A stretch of 64,000 nt of DNA from Micromonospora radicis (lineage in GTDB: Bacteria > Actinomycetota > Actinomycetes > Mycobacteriales > Micromonosporaceae). This document shows, in pieces, positions 41,746 to 49,332 of this stretch. The first letter of the stretch is position 1, and every line of letters begins with the position of its first letter. The notes beneath the pieces were generated by a model. It did not search any database. It saw nothing but the letters and a program-made list of their open reading frames with translations, and was not told the origin of the DNA. The DNA lies in the NCBI RefSeq assembly GCF_003583405.1, contig NZ_QXEC01000008.1, positions 124,001-188,000 of the forward strand, written 5' to 3'. Position numbers and translations under genes: made by a program.

Positions 41746-43968
41746 TCAGCCGGCGACCGGCTCGCTCTCCTCGGCGCCCCGGGCCTGCTCGGGCTTGACC
41801 GACCGCAGCAGCACGCTGGCCACGTCGACCACCTCGACCTGTTCGCCGGCGTCCTTGCCGTTCACCCCGTCGTTGAGCATCGTCGAGCAGAACGGGCAGC
41901 CGACGGCGACGGTCCGGGCGCCGGTGGACATGGCCTCCTCGACCCGGTCCACATTGATCCGCTTGCCGATCCGCTCTTCCATCCACATCCGGGCGCCACC
42001 GGCGCCGCAGCAGAAGGAACGCTCGCTGTTGCGCGGCATCTCGACGAGACCGGCGGCAGAGCCGGCCTGGCCGGCGCCGCCTGCGATGGCGCTGCCGAGC
42101 ACCTCACGCGGCGGGGTGAAGACCCGGTTGTGCCGGCCCAGGTAACAGGGATCGTGGTACGTGACGCCGCCCTCGACCGGCTGCACCGGCGTGAGCTTGC
42201 CGGTGGCGACCAGGTGGGCCAGCAACTGGGTGTGGTGCACCACCTCGAACTCGCCGCCGAGCTGGCCGTACTCGTTGCCGAGGGTGTTGAAGCAGTGCGG
42301 GCAGGTGGCGACGATCTTCCGGTTGGCCTTCTCCCGCCCCTCGAACGCGTCGTTCAGGGTCTCGACGTTCTGCTGGGCGAGCATCTGGAAGACGAACTCG
42401 TTGCCGATCCGCCGGGCCGGGTCGCCGGAGCAGGTCTCGCCCTCACCGAGGATGGCGAAGGAGACACCGGCCTCGTGCAGCAGGGTGGCCACCGCCCGGG
42501 TGGTCTTCTTGGCCCGGTCCTCGAACGCGCCGGCACAGCCCACCCAGAACAGGTACTCGAAGTCCTCGACCTCACCGACCCGGGGCACCTCGAAGTCGAG
42601 GCCCTTGGTCCAGTCCTCCCGGGTGTTCTGCGGCGCACCCCACGGGTTGCCCTTGTTCTCCAGGTTGCGCAGCATCACGCCGGCCTCGGACGGGAAGCTC
42701 GACTCGATCAGCACCTGGTAGCGGCGCATGTCCACGATGTGGTCGACGTGCTCGATGTCCACCGGGCACTGCTCGACACAGGCGCCACAGGTGGTGCAGG
42801 ACCAGAGCACGTCCGGGTCGATCACGCCGCCGGACTCGGCGTCGCCGATCAGCGGCTTCTCCGCTTCGGCCAGGGCCAGTACGTCGACGTGGGCGAGCTG
42901 CGCGGCGGTGGCCTTCTCCTCGCCGGTCAGGTCCTTGCCGCCGCCGGCCAGCAGGTAGGGCGCCTTGGCGTACGCGTGGTCACGCAGGCTGAGCACCAGC
43001 AGCTTCGGCGACAACGGCTTGCCGGTGTTCCACGCCGGGCACTGCGACTGGCAGCGACCGCACTCGGTGCAGGTACTGAAGTCCAGCAGGCCCTTCCAGG
43101 TGAACTGCTCGACCTGGGCCACCCCGAACTGGTCGGACTCGGGGTCGGCCTCCTCGAAGTCGAGCGGCTTGCCGCCGCTCATCATCGGCCGCAGCGGGCC
43201 GAGGCCGGAGCCGGCGGCACCCGGCTTGCGCTTGAAGTAGATGTTGGGGAAGGCGAGGAAGCGGTGCCAGGCGACGCCCATGGTCACGTTCAGCGAGATC
43301 ACGATGAGCCAGGTCATCGAGATCGCGATCTTGACGAGGGCGGCGATGCTGACGCCGGACGCCCAGTCGGGCAGCGTCGAGCCGACCGCGTGGCTGAGCG
43401 GGGTGGCCCAGGCCGGGTACTCGAAGTGATCGGTGGCCACCTTGAAGCCGCGGATCAGGAAACCCATGATCAGTACGGCCAGGACGACGGCCTCGACGAA
43501 GTAGCCCTGCCACATGGTCGAGCCGGTGAACCGTGACTTGCGACCGGCCCGGTTCGGCCGGTTGGCCAGCCGGATCGCGATCAGCACCACGATGCCGACG
43601 ATGCCGAGGATGCCGATCCACTCGGTGACCAGCCCGTAGAGCGTCCAGCCGCCGATCAGCGGCAGCCCGCCGGTCGGCGACACCACCTCGAAGTACGCCT
43701 CGAGCACCAGCAGCGACAGCACGAGGAAGCCGACCATCACGAACCAGTGCGCCGCGCCCACCACACTCCAGCGCAGCATCCGGGTGTGCCCGGCGGTCTC
43801 CGCGAGCATGGTCTTGGTTCGGGCGGCCTGGTCGCCGAACCGGGACGGATCGGGCTGACCGAGCCGGATCACGGCCGTCATCTTCATGACCGCGCGCGCC
43901 GCAAGCCACACCGCAACGGCGGTGATTGCGGCCGCGAGGATCGTGGTGACGATCTGGACGCTGCCCAT
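41746..43968 (-). CDS. etfD: EtfD-like membrane Fe-S oxidoreductase (ETF:menaquinone dehydrogenase)
   Basis: 740 residues from ATG 43968. The N-terminal membrane part has five or six helices (1-265). Two [4Fe-4S] ferredoxin-type motifs follow: CTECGRCQSQCP and CTTCGACVEQCP. Two CCG domains like those of heterodisulfide reductase HdrB/GlpC come last, with key residues in 'FWVGCAG', 'TCPHCFNTLGNEYG', 'YHDPCYLGRHN' and 'SFCCGAGGARMWMEE'. It is homologous to M. tuberculosis Rv0338c (EtfD), which transfers electrons from acyl-CoA dehydrogenases via EtfBA to menaquinone. A palindrome upstream (44113-44128) matches that before fadE, supporting a shared beta-oxidation regulon. Confidence 0.92.
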   Translation of the reverse strand: MGSVQIVTTILAAAITAVAVWLAARAVMKMTAVIRLGQPDPSRFGDQAARTKTMLAETAGHTRMLRWSVVGAAHWFVMVGFLVLSLLVLEAYFEVVSPTGGLPLIGGWTLYGLVTEWIGILGIVGIVVLIAIRLANRPNRAGRKSRFTGSTMWQGYFVEAVVLAVLIMGFLIRGFKVATDHFEYPAWATPLSHAVGSTLPDWASGVSIAALVKIAISMTWLIVISLNVTMGVAWHRFLAFPNIYFKRKPGAAGSGLGPLRPMMSGGKPLDFEEADPESDQFGVAQVEQFTWKGLLDFSTCTECGRCQSQCPAWNTGKPLSPKLLVLSLRDHAYAKAPYLLAGGGKDLTGEEKATAAQLAHVDVLALAEAEKPLIGDAESGGVIDPDVLWSCTTCGACVEQCPVDIEHVDHIVDMRRYQVLIESSFPSEAGVMLRNLENKGNPWGAPQNTREDWTKGLDFEVPRVGEVEDFEYLFWVGCAGAFEDRAKKTTRAVATLLHEAGVSFAILGEGETCSGDPARRIGNEFVFQMLAQQNVETLNDAFEGREKANRKIVATCPHCFNTLGNEYGQLGGEFEVVHHTQLLAHLVATGKLTPVQPVEGGVTYHDPCYLGRHNRVFTPPREVLGSAIAGGAGQAGSAAGLVEMPRNSERSFCCGAGGARMWMEERIGKRINVDRVEEAMSTGARTVAVGCPFCSTMLNDGVNGKDAGEQVEVVDVASVLLRSVKPEQARGAEESEPVAG

Positions 43969-44244
43969 CGAGTTGGCCTCCCGGTCTGCTGCCTGGCGAG
44001 CGGCTCGGCGACCGGGTCGGGGTGCGATCGGTCACGCCGCTGCCGCCGCACCTCGACCGGACCGGTCGATGACCTAGCTCTACTCGGTCATGCAGTGCAG
44101 CCTACGCGCAAGGTTACCCAGCAGTAACGTGAGTCTTCTCGCACCCGGGCCACGCCGCCCTGCGCACACCTTAGGAGGCGAGCCCGACTTTCGCCCGGTC
44201 GGGCCCCCGACGGTGCGTCGCGGCGGCGGCGGGTGAGCTGCTGG
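43969..44244. other. Intergenic region upstream of etfD
   Basis: About 275 bp between etfD and the crgA stop codon, with no gene. It includes the operator-like palindrome GTTACCCAGCAGTAAC at 44113-44128, roughly 145 bp from the etfD ATG. Confidence 0.5.
44113..44128 (-). promoter_or_regulatory. Operator-like palindrome upstream of etfD
   Basis: GTTACCCAGCAGTAAC: 5-bp arms GTTAC/GTAAC with a 6-nt centre. Same arms and spacing as GTTACCGATCAGTAAC before fadE (30527-30542); 13 of 16 bases are identical. Confidence 0.65.
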
Positions 44245-44508
44245 TCAGCGCCAGCGGGAGAGCAGGATGAGGGAGGCGACCATCGCGCCGAAGCCCACCG
44301 CCAGGTTCCAGTACCCCAGCTCCATCACCGGGTACTGCTGCTCGGAAAGGTAGTAGACCACCAGCCACGCGATGCCGAAGGCGATCAGCGACACGGCCGT
44401 GGCGGGCAGCCAGACCGGGCTCGGCTTCCGGGACGCCGCTGTCGTCGTCGGGCGGACGTCCGTGGGTGGGGTGTACACCTTCTTCTTGCGGACCTGAGAC
44501 TTGGGCAC
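44245..44508 (-). CDS. crgA: Cell division protein CrgA
   Basis: 87 residues from ATG 44508. A short basic N-terminus (MPKSQVRKKKVYTPP) and two transmembrane helices (PVWLPATAVSLIAFGIAWLVVYYL and LAVGFGAMVASLILLSRW) joined by 'SEQQYPVMELGYWN' are exactly the CrgA pattern. CrgA is an actinobacteria-specific divisome component. It interacts with FtsZ, FtsQ and penicillin-binding proteins and coordinates septum formation. It is divergent from the DUF881 gene, as Rv0011c is from Rv0012 in M. tuberculosis. Confidence 0.96.
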   Translation of the reverse strand: MPKSQVRKKKVYTPPTDVRPTTTAASRKPSPVWLPATAVSLIAFGIAWLVVYYLSEQQYPVMELGYWNLAVGFGAMVASLILLSRWR

Positions 44509-44731
44509 GACGCTCTCCAGAGGGGTTACGACCTCGTCCGGCCTGACAACCGGGCGCGAGGGCGACGGTCCATGGCCAATAATGTTCGACAGCTAGCGTA
44601 GTCCGGAAGACCCGTCCAGGCCATGAATGGGGCCAGACCAGTGCCGGTCGACCCGGAATCGGATGGCAGGACGGCAGCGGCTTGCGACCGTACGGTGCGG
44701 TCGTCGGAGCCGGAGACAGGGGGAACGGTCC

Positions 44732-45532
44732 GTGGAGTACACCTCCGGCGCGGCCTCGTGGCAGAAGGTGCTGCGGCGGCTCGTCGCCGGCCTGCTGCCC
44801 GGTCGACCGCGTCAGCGCCGACCGGGGTGGTCGATCGGCGTACCGTTGATCGCCGCCGCGGCCGGCCTGCTGTTCACCACGACCGCCACCACCGCCGGCG
44901 GCACCGCGCTGCGCGAGGACCGCCGTCCTCAGCTCACCGAACTCATCGAGGACCGCCGCGACCGGGTCGCCGCGCACGAGGAACAGGCCGCCGCGCTACG
45001 CCGGGAGGTCGAGAGTCGGACCGCCGACCTCGCCGGCTCGGACGCCCCGATCAGGGAGCAGCAGGAGCGGGCCGCCGAGAACCGCGCCGCCGCCGGCTTC
45101 ACCGCCCTCACCGGTCTCGGGATGACGGTCGAGCTCAACGACGCGCCCCAACTCGACAAGCTGCCGGAAGGGGCCAGCAACGACGATCTGGTCGTGCACC
45201 AGGGTGACGTCCAGGCGGTGGTGAACGCGCTCTGGGCCGGTGGCGCGGAGGCCATGTCAATCATGAACGTCCGCGTTCTGACGACCAGCGCGGTACGCTG
45301 CGTGGGTAACACCCTGCTGCTGCACGGCCGGGTGTACTCCCCACCTTTCAAGATCGTAGCAATTGGCGATCCCGCCGCCCTCCGGCAGGCCCTCGCCGCT
45401 TCAGAGGGAGTCCGGTGGTTCAAGGACGCGGTCGACAGCTACCAACTCGGCTATTCCGAGCGTGTCTCCACGGTCACCGTGCCCGCCTTCGAGGACTCCA
45501 CCACCCTGCGCTCGGCCACGGTGCCGAAGTGA
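44732..45532 (+). CDS. DUF881 family membrane protein
   Basis: 266 residues from GTG 44732, with AGGGGGAAC upstream. One signal-anchor helix ([22 protein letters not shown]), then an extracytoplasmic coiled coil ([33 protein letters not shown]), then the DUF881 globular domain: '[13 protein letters not shown]', '[61 protein letters not shown]'. The family is always found in this division/wall locus and is thought to be involved in envelope biogenesis; no activity is known. The next gene starts 7 bp after the stop, so it is operonic with the sortase. Confidence 0.9.
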   Translation: MEYTSGAASWQKVLRRLVAGLLPGRPRQRRPGWSIGVPLIAAAAGLLFTTTATTAGGTALREDRRPQLTELIEDRRDRVAAHEEQAAALRREVESRTADLAGSDAPIREQQERAAENRAAAGFTALTGLGMTVELNDAPQLDKLPEGASNDDLVVHQGDVQAVVNALWAGGAEAMSIMNVRVLTTSAVRCVGNTLLLHGRVYSPPFKIVAIGDPAALRQALAASEGVRWFKDAVDSYQLGYSERVSTVTVPAFEDSTTLRSATVPK

Positions 45533-45539
45533 GGGCGTC

Positions 45540-47846
45540 ATGAGCGAGCGGCAGGCGGACGACGCCACCGCGTTCCTTCCGAAGATCGAGCGCACCCAGC
45601 CGACCAACCCACCGGCCCGCTCCGCCGGTGCCTGGCCCGAACCGGTGCCGCCCCGGCACGCGGTCCCCGAACGCGGCGACAGCCCGGCGACGCCGAACCG
45701 CTGGGATGCCCCGGCCGGGTCGCAGCCCACCCCGGCCCCGGGCCACCCGGCCCCCGCCGCCGCCCCGGGCCATCCGGCGGGGGCGGGCCAGTGGAACGCG
45801 TTCACGGAGCAGCGGAGCAACGCGGGCACCGGCCACCGGCAGCACACCGGTCGCACCGACCGGGACAACGGAGTGCCGCTGCCCTCCGGCCAGCCGGACA
45901 TCCCGGTAGGGCCCACGCCGTGGCGGGGAGCCTTCCAGCCGAGCCGCCCGGTCGGGCCGGGCCAGCCCGACGGCAACCGGCCCGGCGCCATGCAGTCCGG
46001 CCCGCCCGTCGACGGTGCCGGGACACCCGGCCCGAACGCCAGGTCGGCCGGTACGCCCGGCCAGTCCGCACCCGGCCAGTCCGCACCGGGCCCGGCCGTC
46101 GCCGCGCCGGGCAAACCGGGTGCCACCGGTTCCGGCGTTCCGCAGTGGCCCGGTGTGCAACCGCCGGTCGCCGACCGGCGTGACCCCGGCGCCGCGACCC
46201 TGCGGTCGGCCACGCCGCCGGCCAACCCCGCCGCACCCGGTGCGGGAGCACCGGGTGGGCCGGGTCACGGACAGCCGGCGCAGCATTCGGGGTGGGCGGC
46301 GCAGCACACGTCACCACTGCCCGGTCACCGGCCGCTGGGCGGTGTGCCCACCGCCCAGCCGACCGCGTCAGCGGCCCAGGGCGGGCGGCCGCCTCAGGGG
46401 CAGTCCACGCCCGGGTTCGGCGGCCCGTCTCCCGCCGGCGACCCGTCGGGCATCCAGCAGTCGACGCCGAACAGGGCAGCGGAGGGCCGTGGCAGCGCCG
46501 GCATCGAGCCGGGCCGCCAGTCGGCGAACCACGCCGCCGAGCGGGCCGGCTGGTCGGTCGAGGGCCCCACCGCCCTGATGCCGACGATCAACGCCCCGGC
46601 CGGCGGCCCGTCGTCGCACCGCACCGCACCATCGAACGCCGGCCCGGCACCGAGCGCCAGCAGGCCGGGGGATCCCACCCGGCCCGGATCGGCCGTCGGA
46701 GCATCCGCGCCCGGCACCCAGCCCGCGCCCGGCACCGACCCGACCGGCCCCAACAACCAGCCCACCGCCGCGACGAACCCGGCCAGGCCGAGCAACAACC
46801 AGCAGCCCGCCGTCGCGGCCAACCCGGTCGGGCCGAGCAGCAACCAGCCCCCCGGCCCCGCACGACCGGCCGGAACCACCGGGCAACCAGCCACACCGGC
46901 CGGAGGTGATTCGCGGACCGATGACGCGGCCACCGCCCTCATCCCGGCGGTCACCGGCGCCCGGCACGGTAGCCCACCCCCACTCGACTCGACCGCCCTG
47001 ATGGGCGCGGTACCCCGGCCACCGAAGACCGCGGAGCCAGACGGCGCGGCGCAACCTGCCGAGCCGCCCAAGCCGCGGCGCGGCGACCGGGTGGTGCAGT
47101 TGCGCGCACACCAGACCGGCGAGGGATACAAGAGCGTCTACTCGGAGCTGACCCGTCCGTCGTTCTGGTCGCGGGTACGCACCGGTCTGCGGTTCGGCGG
47201 TGAACTGCTGATCACCTTCGGCCTGGTGGTGCTGCTCTTCGCCGGCTACGAGATCTGGGGCAAGTCGGCGATCGTCGACGCCCACCAGGACGAGCTGAGC
47301 CAGCAGCTGGCCCAGGCGTGGGGGCCCGAGGGCGATCCCACGGTGGCGCCCTCGGCGACCCCGTCCGCCTCCGCCGCACCCAAGCCACCGGTCCAGGGCA
47401 AGCCGATCGCCGGGCTCTACATCCCGAAGTTCGACAAGGAATGGGTCGTCGTCGAGGGCGTCACCCAGAAGGACATCCGGTACGCCCCCGGCCACTACCC
47501 GGACAGCGCCCTGCCGGGTCAGGTGGGCAACTTCTCGGTGGCCGGGCACCGCAACCGGGCCACCTTCTGGCGGCTGGACGAGCTTCGCAAGGGCGACCCG
47601 ATCATCGTCCAGGGCCGTGACGAGTGGTACGTCTACCAGGTCACCGAGAATCTGATCGTGAAGCCGAACCAGGTCGAGGTGGTGGCTCCGGTACCCGGGC
47701 GCCCCGGGGTGAAGCCGACCAAGCGGATGCTCACTCTGACCACCTGCAACCCGAAGTTCGACAACTACGAACGATTGATCATCCACGCAGAGTTGACGCG
47801 TACCCAGTCGAAGGACGAGGGACGCCCGGCTGAGCTGGGGACCTGA
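45540..47846 (+). CDS. Class E sortase with a very long disordered cytoplasmic tail
   Basis: 768 residues from ATG 45540. Residues 1-550 are low-complexity Pro/Gly/Gln/Ala; one transmembrane helix (about 553-575, [18 protein letters not shown]); the sortase domain is C-terminal (610-768). The catalytic triad is clear: His670 in '[12 protein letters not shown]', Cys736 in '[16 protein letters not shown]' and Arg745. Class E enzymes recognise LAxTG-type signals and anchor secreted proteins to peptidoglycan. The tail carries four spaced motifs T-A-[F/L]-[L/I/M] at Thr10, 344, 465 and 485, three preceded by Asp. Their shape fits kinase phosphosites read by FHA domains; kinases and FHA proteins are encoded just downstream. 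Operonic on both sides. Confidence 0.9.
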   Translation: MSERQADDATAFLPKIERTQPTNPPARSAGAWPEPVPPRHAVPERGDSPATPNRWDAPAGSQPTPAPGHPAPAAAPGHPAGAGQWNAFTEQRSNAGTGHRQHTGRTDRDNGVPLPSGQPDIPVGPTPWRGAFQPSRPVGPGQPDGNRPGAMQSGPPVDGAGTPGPNARSAGTPGQSAPGQSAPGPAVAAPGKPGATGSGVPQWPGVQPPVADRRDPGAATLRSATPPANPAAPGAGAPGGPGHGQPAQHSGWAAQHTSPLPGHRPLGGVPTAQPTASAAQGGRPPQGQSTPGFGGPSPAGDPSGIQQSTPNRAAEGRGSAGIEPGRQSANHAAERAGWSVEGPTALMPTINAPAGGPSSHRTAPSNAGPAPSASRPGDPTRPGSAVGASAPGTQPAPGTDPTGPNNQPTAATNPARPSNNQQPAVAANPVGPSSNQPPGPARPAGTTGQPATPAGGDSRTDDAATALIPAVTGARHGSPPPLDSTALMGAVPRPPKTAEPDGAAQPAEPPKPRRGDRVVQLRAHQTGEGYKSVYSELTRPSFWSRVRTGLRFGGELLITFGLVVLLFAGYEIWGKSAIVDAHQDELSQQLAQAWGPEGDPTVAPSATPSASAAPKPPVQGKPIAGLYIPKFDKEWVVVEGVTQKDIRYAPGHYPDSALPGQVGNFSVAGHRNRATFWRLDELRKGDPIIVQGRDEWYVYQVTENLIVKPNQVEVVAPVPGRPGVKPTKRMLTLTTCNPKFDNYERLIIHAELTRTQSKDEGRPAELGT

Positions 47847-47850
47847 CGAC

Positions 47851-48153
47851 ATGTACGCGTGGATCTGGCGCAAGCTGCCCTTCGGGCTGCCCGGCAAGCT
47901 CGTCGGCAGCCTGCTGCTCGCCACCACGGCGGTGGCGCTGCTCTGGTACGTGGTGTTCCCCTGGGCCGGACCACTGCTGCCCTTCACCGGCGAGGACGTG
48001 CAGGTCACCCAGCAGGACTCCGAGGTGCCGGGTACGCCCGGCGACGTCGGGCCCGGCGAGGATCCGGCCGACGACGCCCCGCCCGGTGACGAGCACGAGC
48101 TGCCGTACGACACCGAACGGAACAACACCCCGCCACCCGGTGAGGACGAGTGA
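47851..48153 (+). CDS. Small single-pass membrane protein, sortase-operon member
   Basis: 100 residues from ATG 47851, only 4 bp after the sortase stop. A basic N-terminus (MYAWIWRKLPFGLPGK), one transmembrane helix (LVGSLLLATTAVALLWYVVFPW) and an acidic Pro/Gly/Asp-rich external tail (PADDAPPGDEHELPYDTERNN) with no domain. Similar small proteins sit between sortase and trpG in related actinobacteria, so it is a true gene of this operon. Its role may be to accompany the sortase; nothing in the sequence shows it. Confidence 0.8.
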   Translation: MYAWIWRKLPFGLPGKLVGSLLLATTAVALLWYVVFPWAGPLLPFTGEDVQVTQQDSEVPGTPGDVGPGEDPADDAPPGDEHELPYDTERNNTPPPGEDE

Positions 48154-48158
48154 GGCCG

Positions 48159-48809
48159 ATGCGCGTCCTGGTGATCGACAACTACGACTCGTTCGTCTTC
48201 AATCTGGTGCAGTACCTCGGTCAACTCGGTGTGGAGTGCGACGTACGGCGCAATGACGAGATCGACATCGCCGAGGTCGGCCGGGTCGGCGCGGCCGGGA
48301 TCCTGCTCTCCCCCGGACCGGGTAGCCCGGACCGGGCCGGCATCTGCCTGGACGTGATCCGCGAGTACGCCGGCAAGCTGCCGATCTTCGGCGTCTGCCT
48401 GGGCCATCAGGCGATCGGCGAGGCATTCGGCGCCACCGTCACCCGCGCGCCCGAGCTGCTGCACGGCAAGACCTCACCGGTCCGGCACGACAACACCGGC
48501 GTCCTGGCCGGCCTGCCCGACCCGTTCACCGCGACCCGCTACCACTCCCTCGCGGTGCTGCGGGAGACGCTGCCGGACGAGCTGGAGGTCACCGGCTGGA
48601 CCGGCTCCGGCATCGTGATGGCAATGCGCCACCGCAGCCTGCCGATCGAGGGCGTCCAGTTCCATCCCGAGTCGGTACTCACCGAGGGCGGCCATCTGAT
48701 GCTGGCCAACTGGCTGGCCAGCTGCGGTCATCCGGAGGCGCTGGAGCGTGCCCCGGCGCTGGCCGCCGAGGTCGACGCCCGTCGCCTGGCCGCCTTCGCG
48801 ACCAGCTGA
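48159..48809 (+). CDS. trpG: Anthranilate/aminodeoxychorismate synthase glutamine amidotransferase subunit
   Basis: 216 residues from ATG 48159 (MRVLVIDNYDSFVFN); a GTG at 48150 overlapping the previous stop would add three residues. Class I glutamine amidotransferase: oxyanion loop 'LLSPGPGSPDRAG', nucleophile elbow 'GVCLGHQAIGEAFG' with the catalytic Cys, and 'IEGVQFHPESVLTEGG' supplying His and Glu. It delivers ammonia to a TrpE- or PabB-type synthase; the sequence cannot decide between tryptophan and folate pathways, and one subunit may serve both. The gene's place, converging on pknB, is conserved with M. tuberculosis Rv0013. Its stop lies in a 15-bp tandem repeat. Confidence 0.93.
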   Translation: MRVLVIDNYDSFVFNLVQYLGQLGVECDVRRNDEIDIAEVGRVGAAGILLSPGPGSPDRAGICLDVIREYAGKLPIFGVCLGHQAIGEAFGATVTRAPELLHGKTSPVRHDNTGVLAGLPDPFTATRYHSLAVLRETLPDELEVTGWTGSGIVMAMRHRSLPIEGVQFHPESVLTEGGHLMLANWLASCGHPEALERAPALAAEVDARRLAAFATS

Positions 48810-48845
48810 GCCCTCACCAGCCGAGCCCTCACCAGCTGAGCCGCC
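48801..48845 (+). repeat. Three 15-bp tandem copies spanning the trpG stop codon
   Basis: ACCAGCTGAGCCCTC, ACCAGCCGAGCCCTC and ACCAGCTGAGCCGCC in direct succession. The first copy contains the trpG stop; the third would recreate an identical stop. Confidence 0.8.
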
Positions 48846-48891
48846 AGCAGCGCGTGGTCGGTCGACAGGGACCGGGCGACCCGGCGGAGGC

Positions 48892-49332
48892 TCATTCGGC
48901 CAGGGCGTCCGAGACGCCGGAGTGGGTGGGCGAGTCGACGGCCGGCGGTCGGCGCCGGATCGCGTCCCAGGCGGCCTTGCCGCTGGCGAAGTAGTCCCGT
49001 ACGGCCTTCTCCGCGAGCAGGCCGGTGCCGCAGCCGGAACAGCGGGCCGGTACCCCGACGGCGTCGATGCCGAGCTGCCGGCAGAGCGTCACCGCCCGGG
49101 ACAGGTGGTAGGACTGGGTGACGATCAGGGCCCGTTCGACCCCGTACACCTCCCGTGCCCGCAGGCAACTGTCGTACGTGTCCAGGCCGTGCGGGTCGGC
49201 CACCACCCGGACCGGCCGACGCCACCGGCTCGCCCGACCGGCCGGGTCGGGCCGCGCCGAAGCATCCTCCGGCGGCTGTCGACCGCCCGCCGGGGAGGAT
49301 GAATCGTCCTCCGGTGCGGGCCGATCACTCAC
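48892..49332 (-). pseudogene. SanA/YdcF (DUF218) fragment coupled to pknB
   Basis: A 146-codon frame from GTG 49332, overlapping the pknB stop by 8 bp. Only its C-terminal part is recognisable: 'VADPHGLDTYDSCLRAREVYGVERALIVTQSYHLSRAVTLCRQLGIDAVGV' followed by 'LLAEKAVRDYFASGKAAWDAI' corresponds to the second half of SanA/YdcF/ElyC-family proteins. The N-terminal half, with the signal anchor and 'GaGvxxdGxpS' loop, is missing; in its place are about 50 Pro/Asp/Ser-rich residues (MSDRPAPEDDSSSPAGG). Most likely a remnant after an internal deletion, though the frame is intact and translation could be coupled to pknB. Confidence 0.6.
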
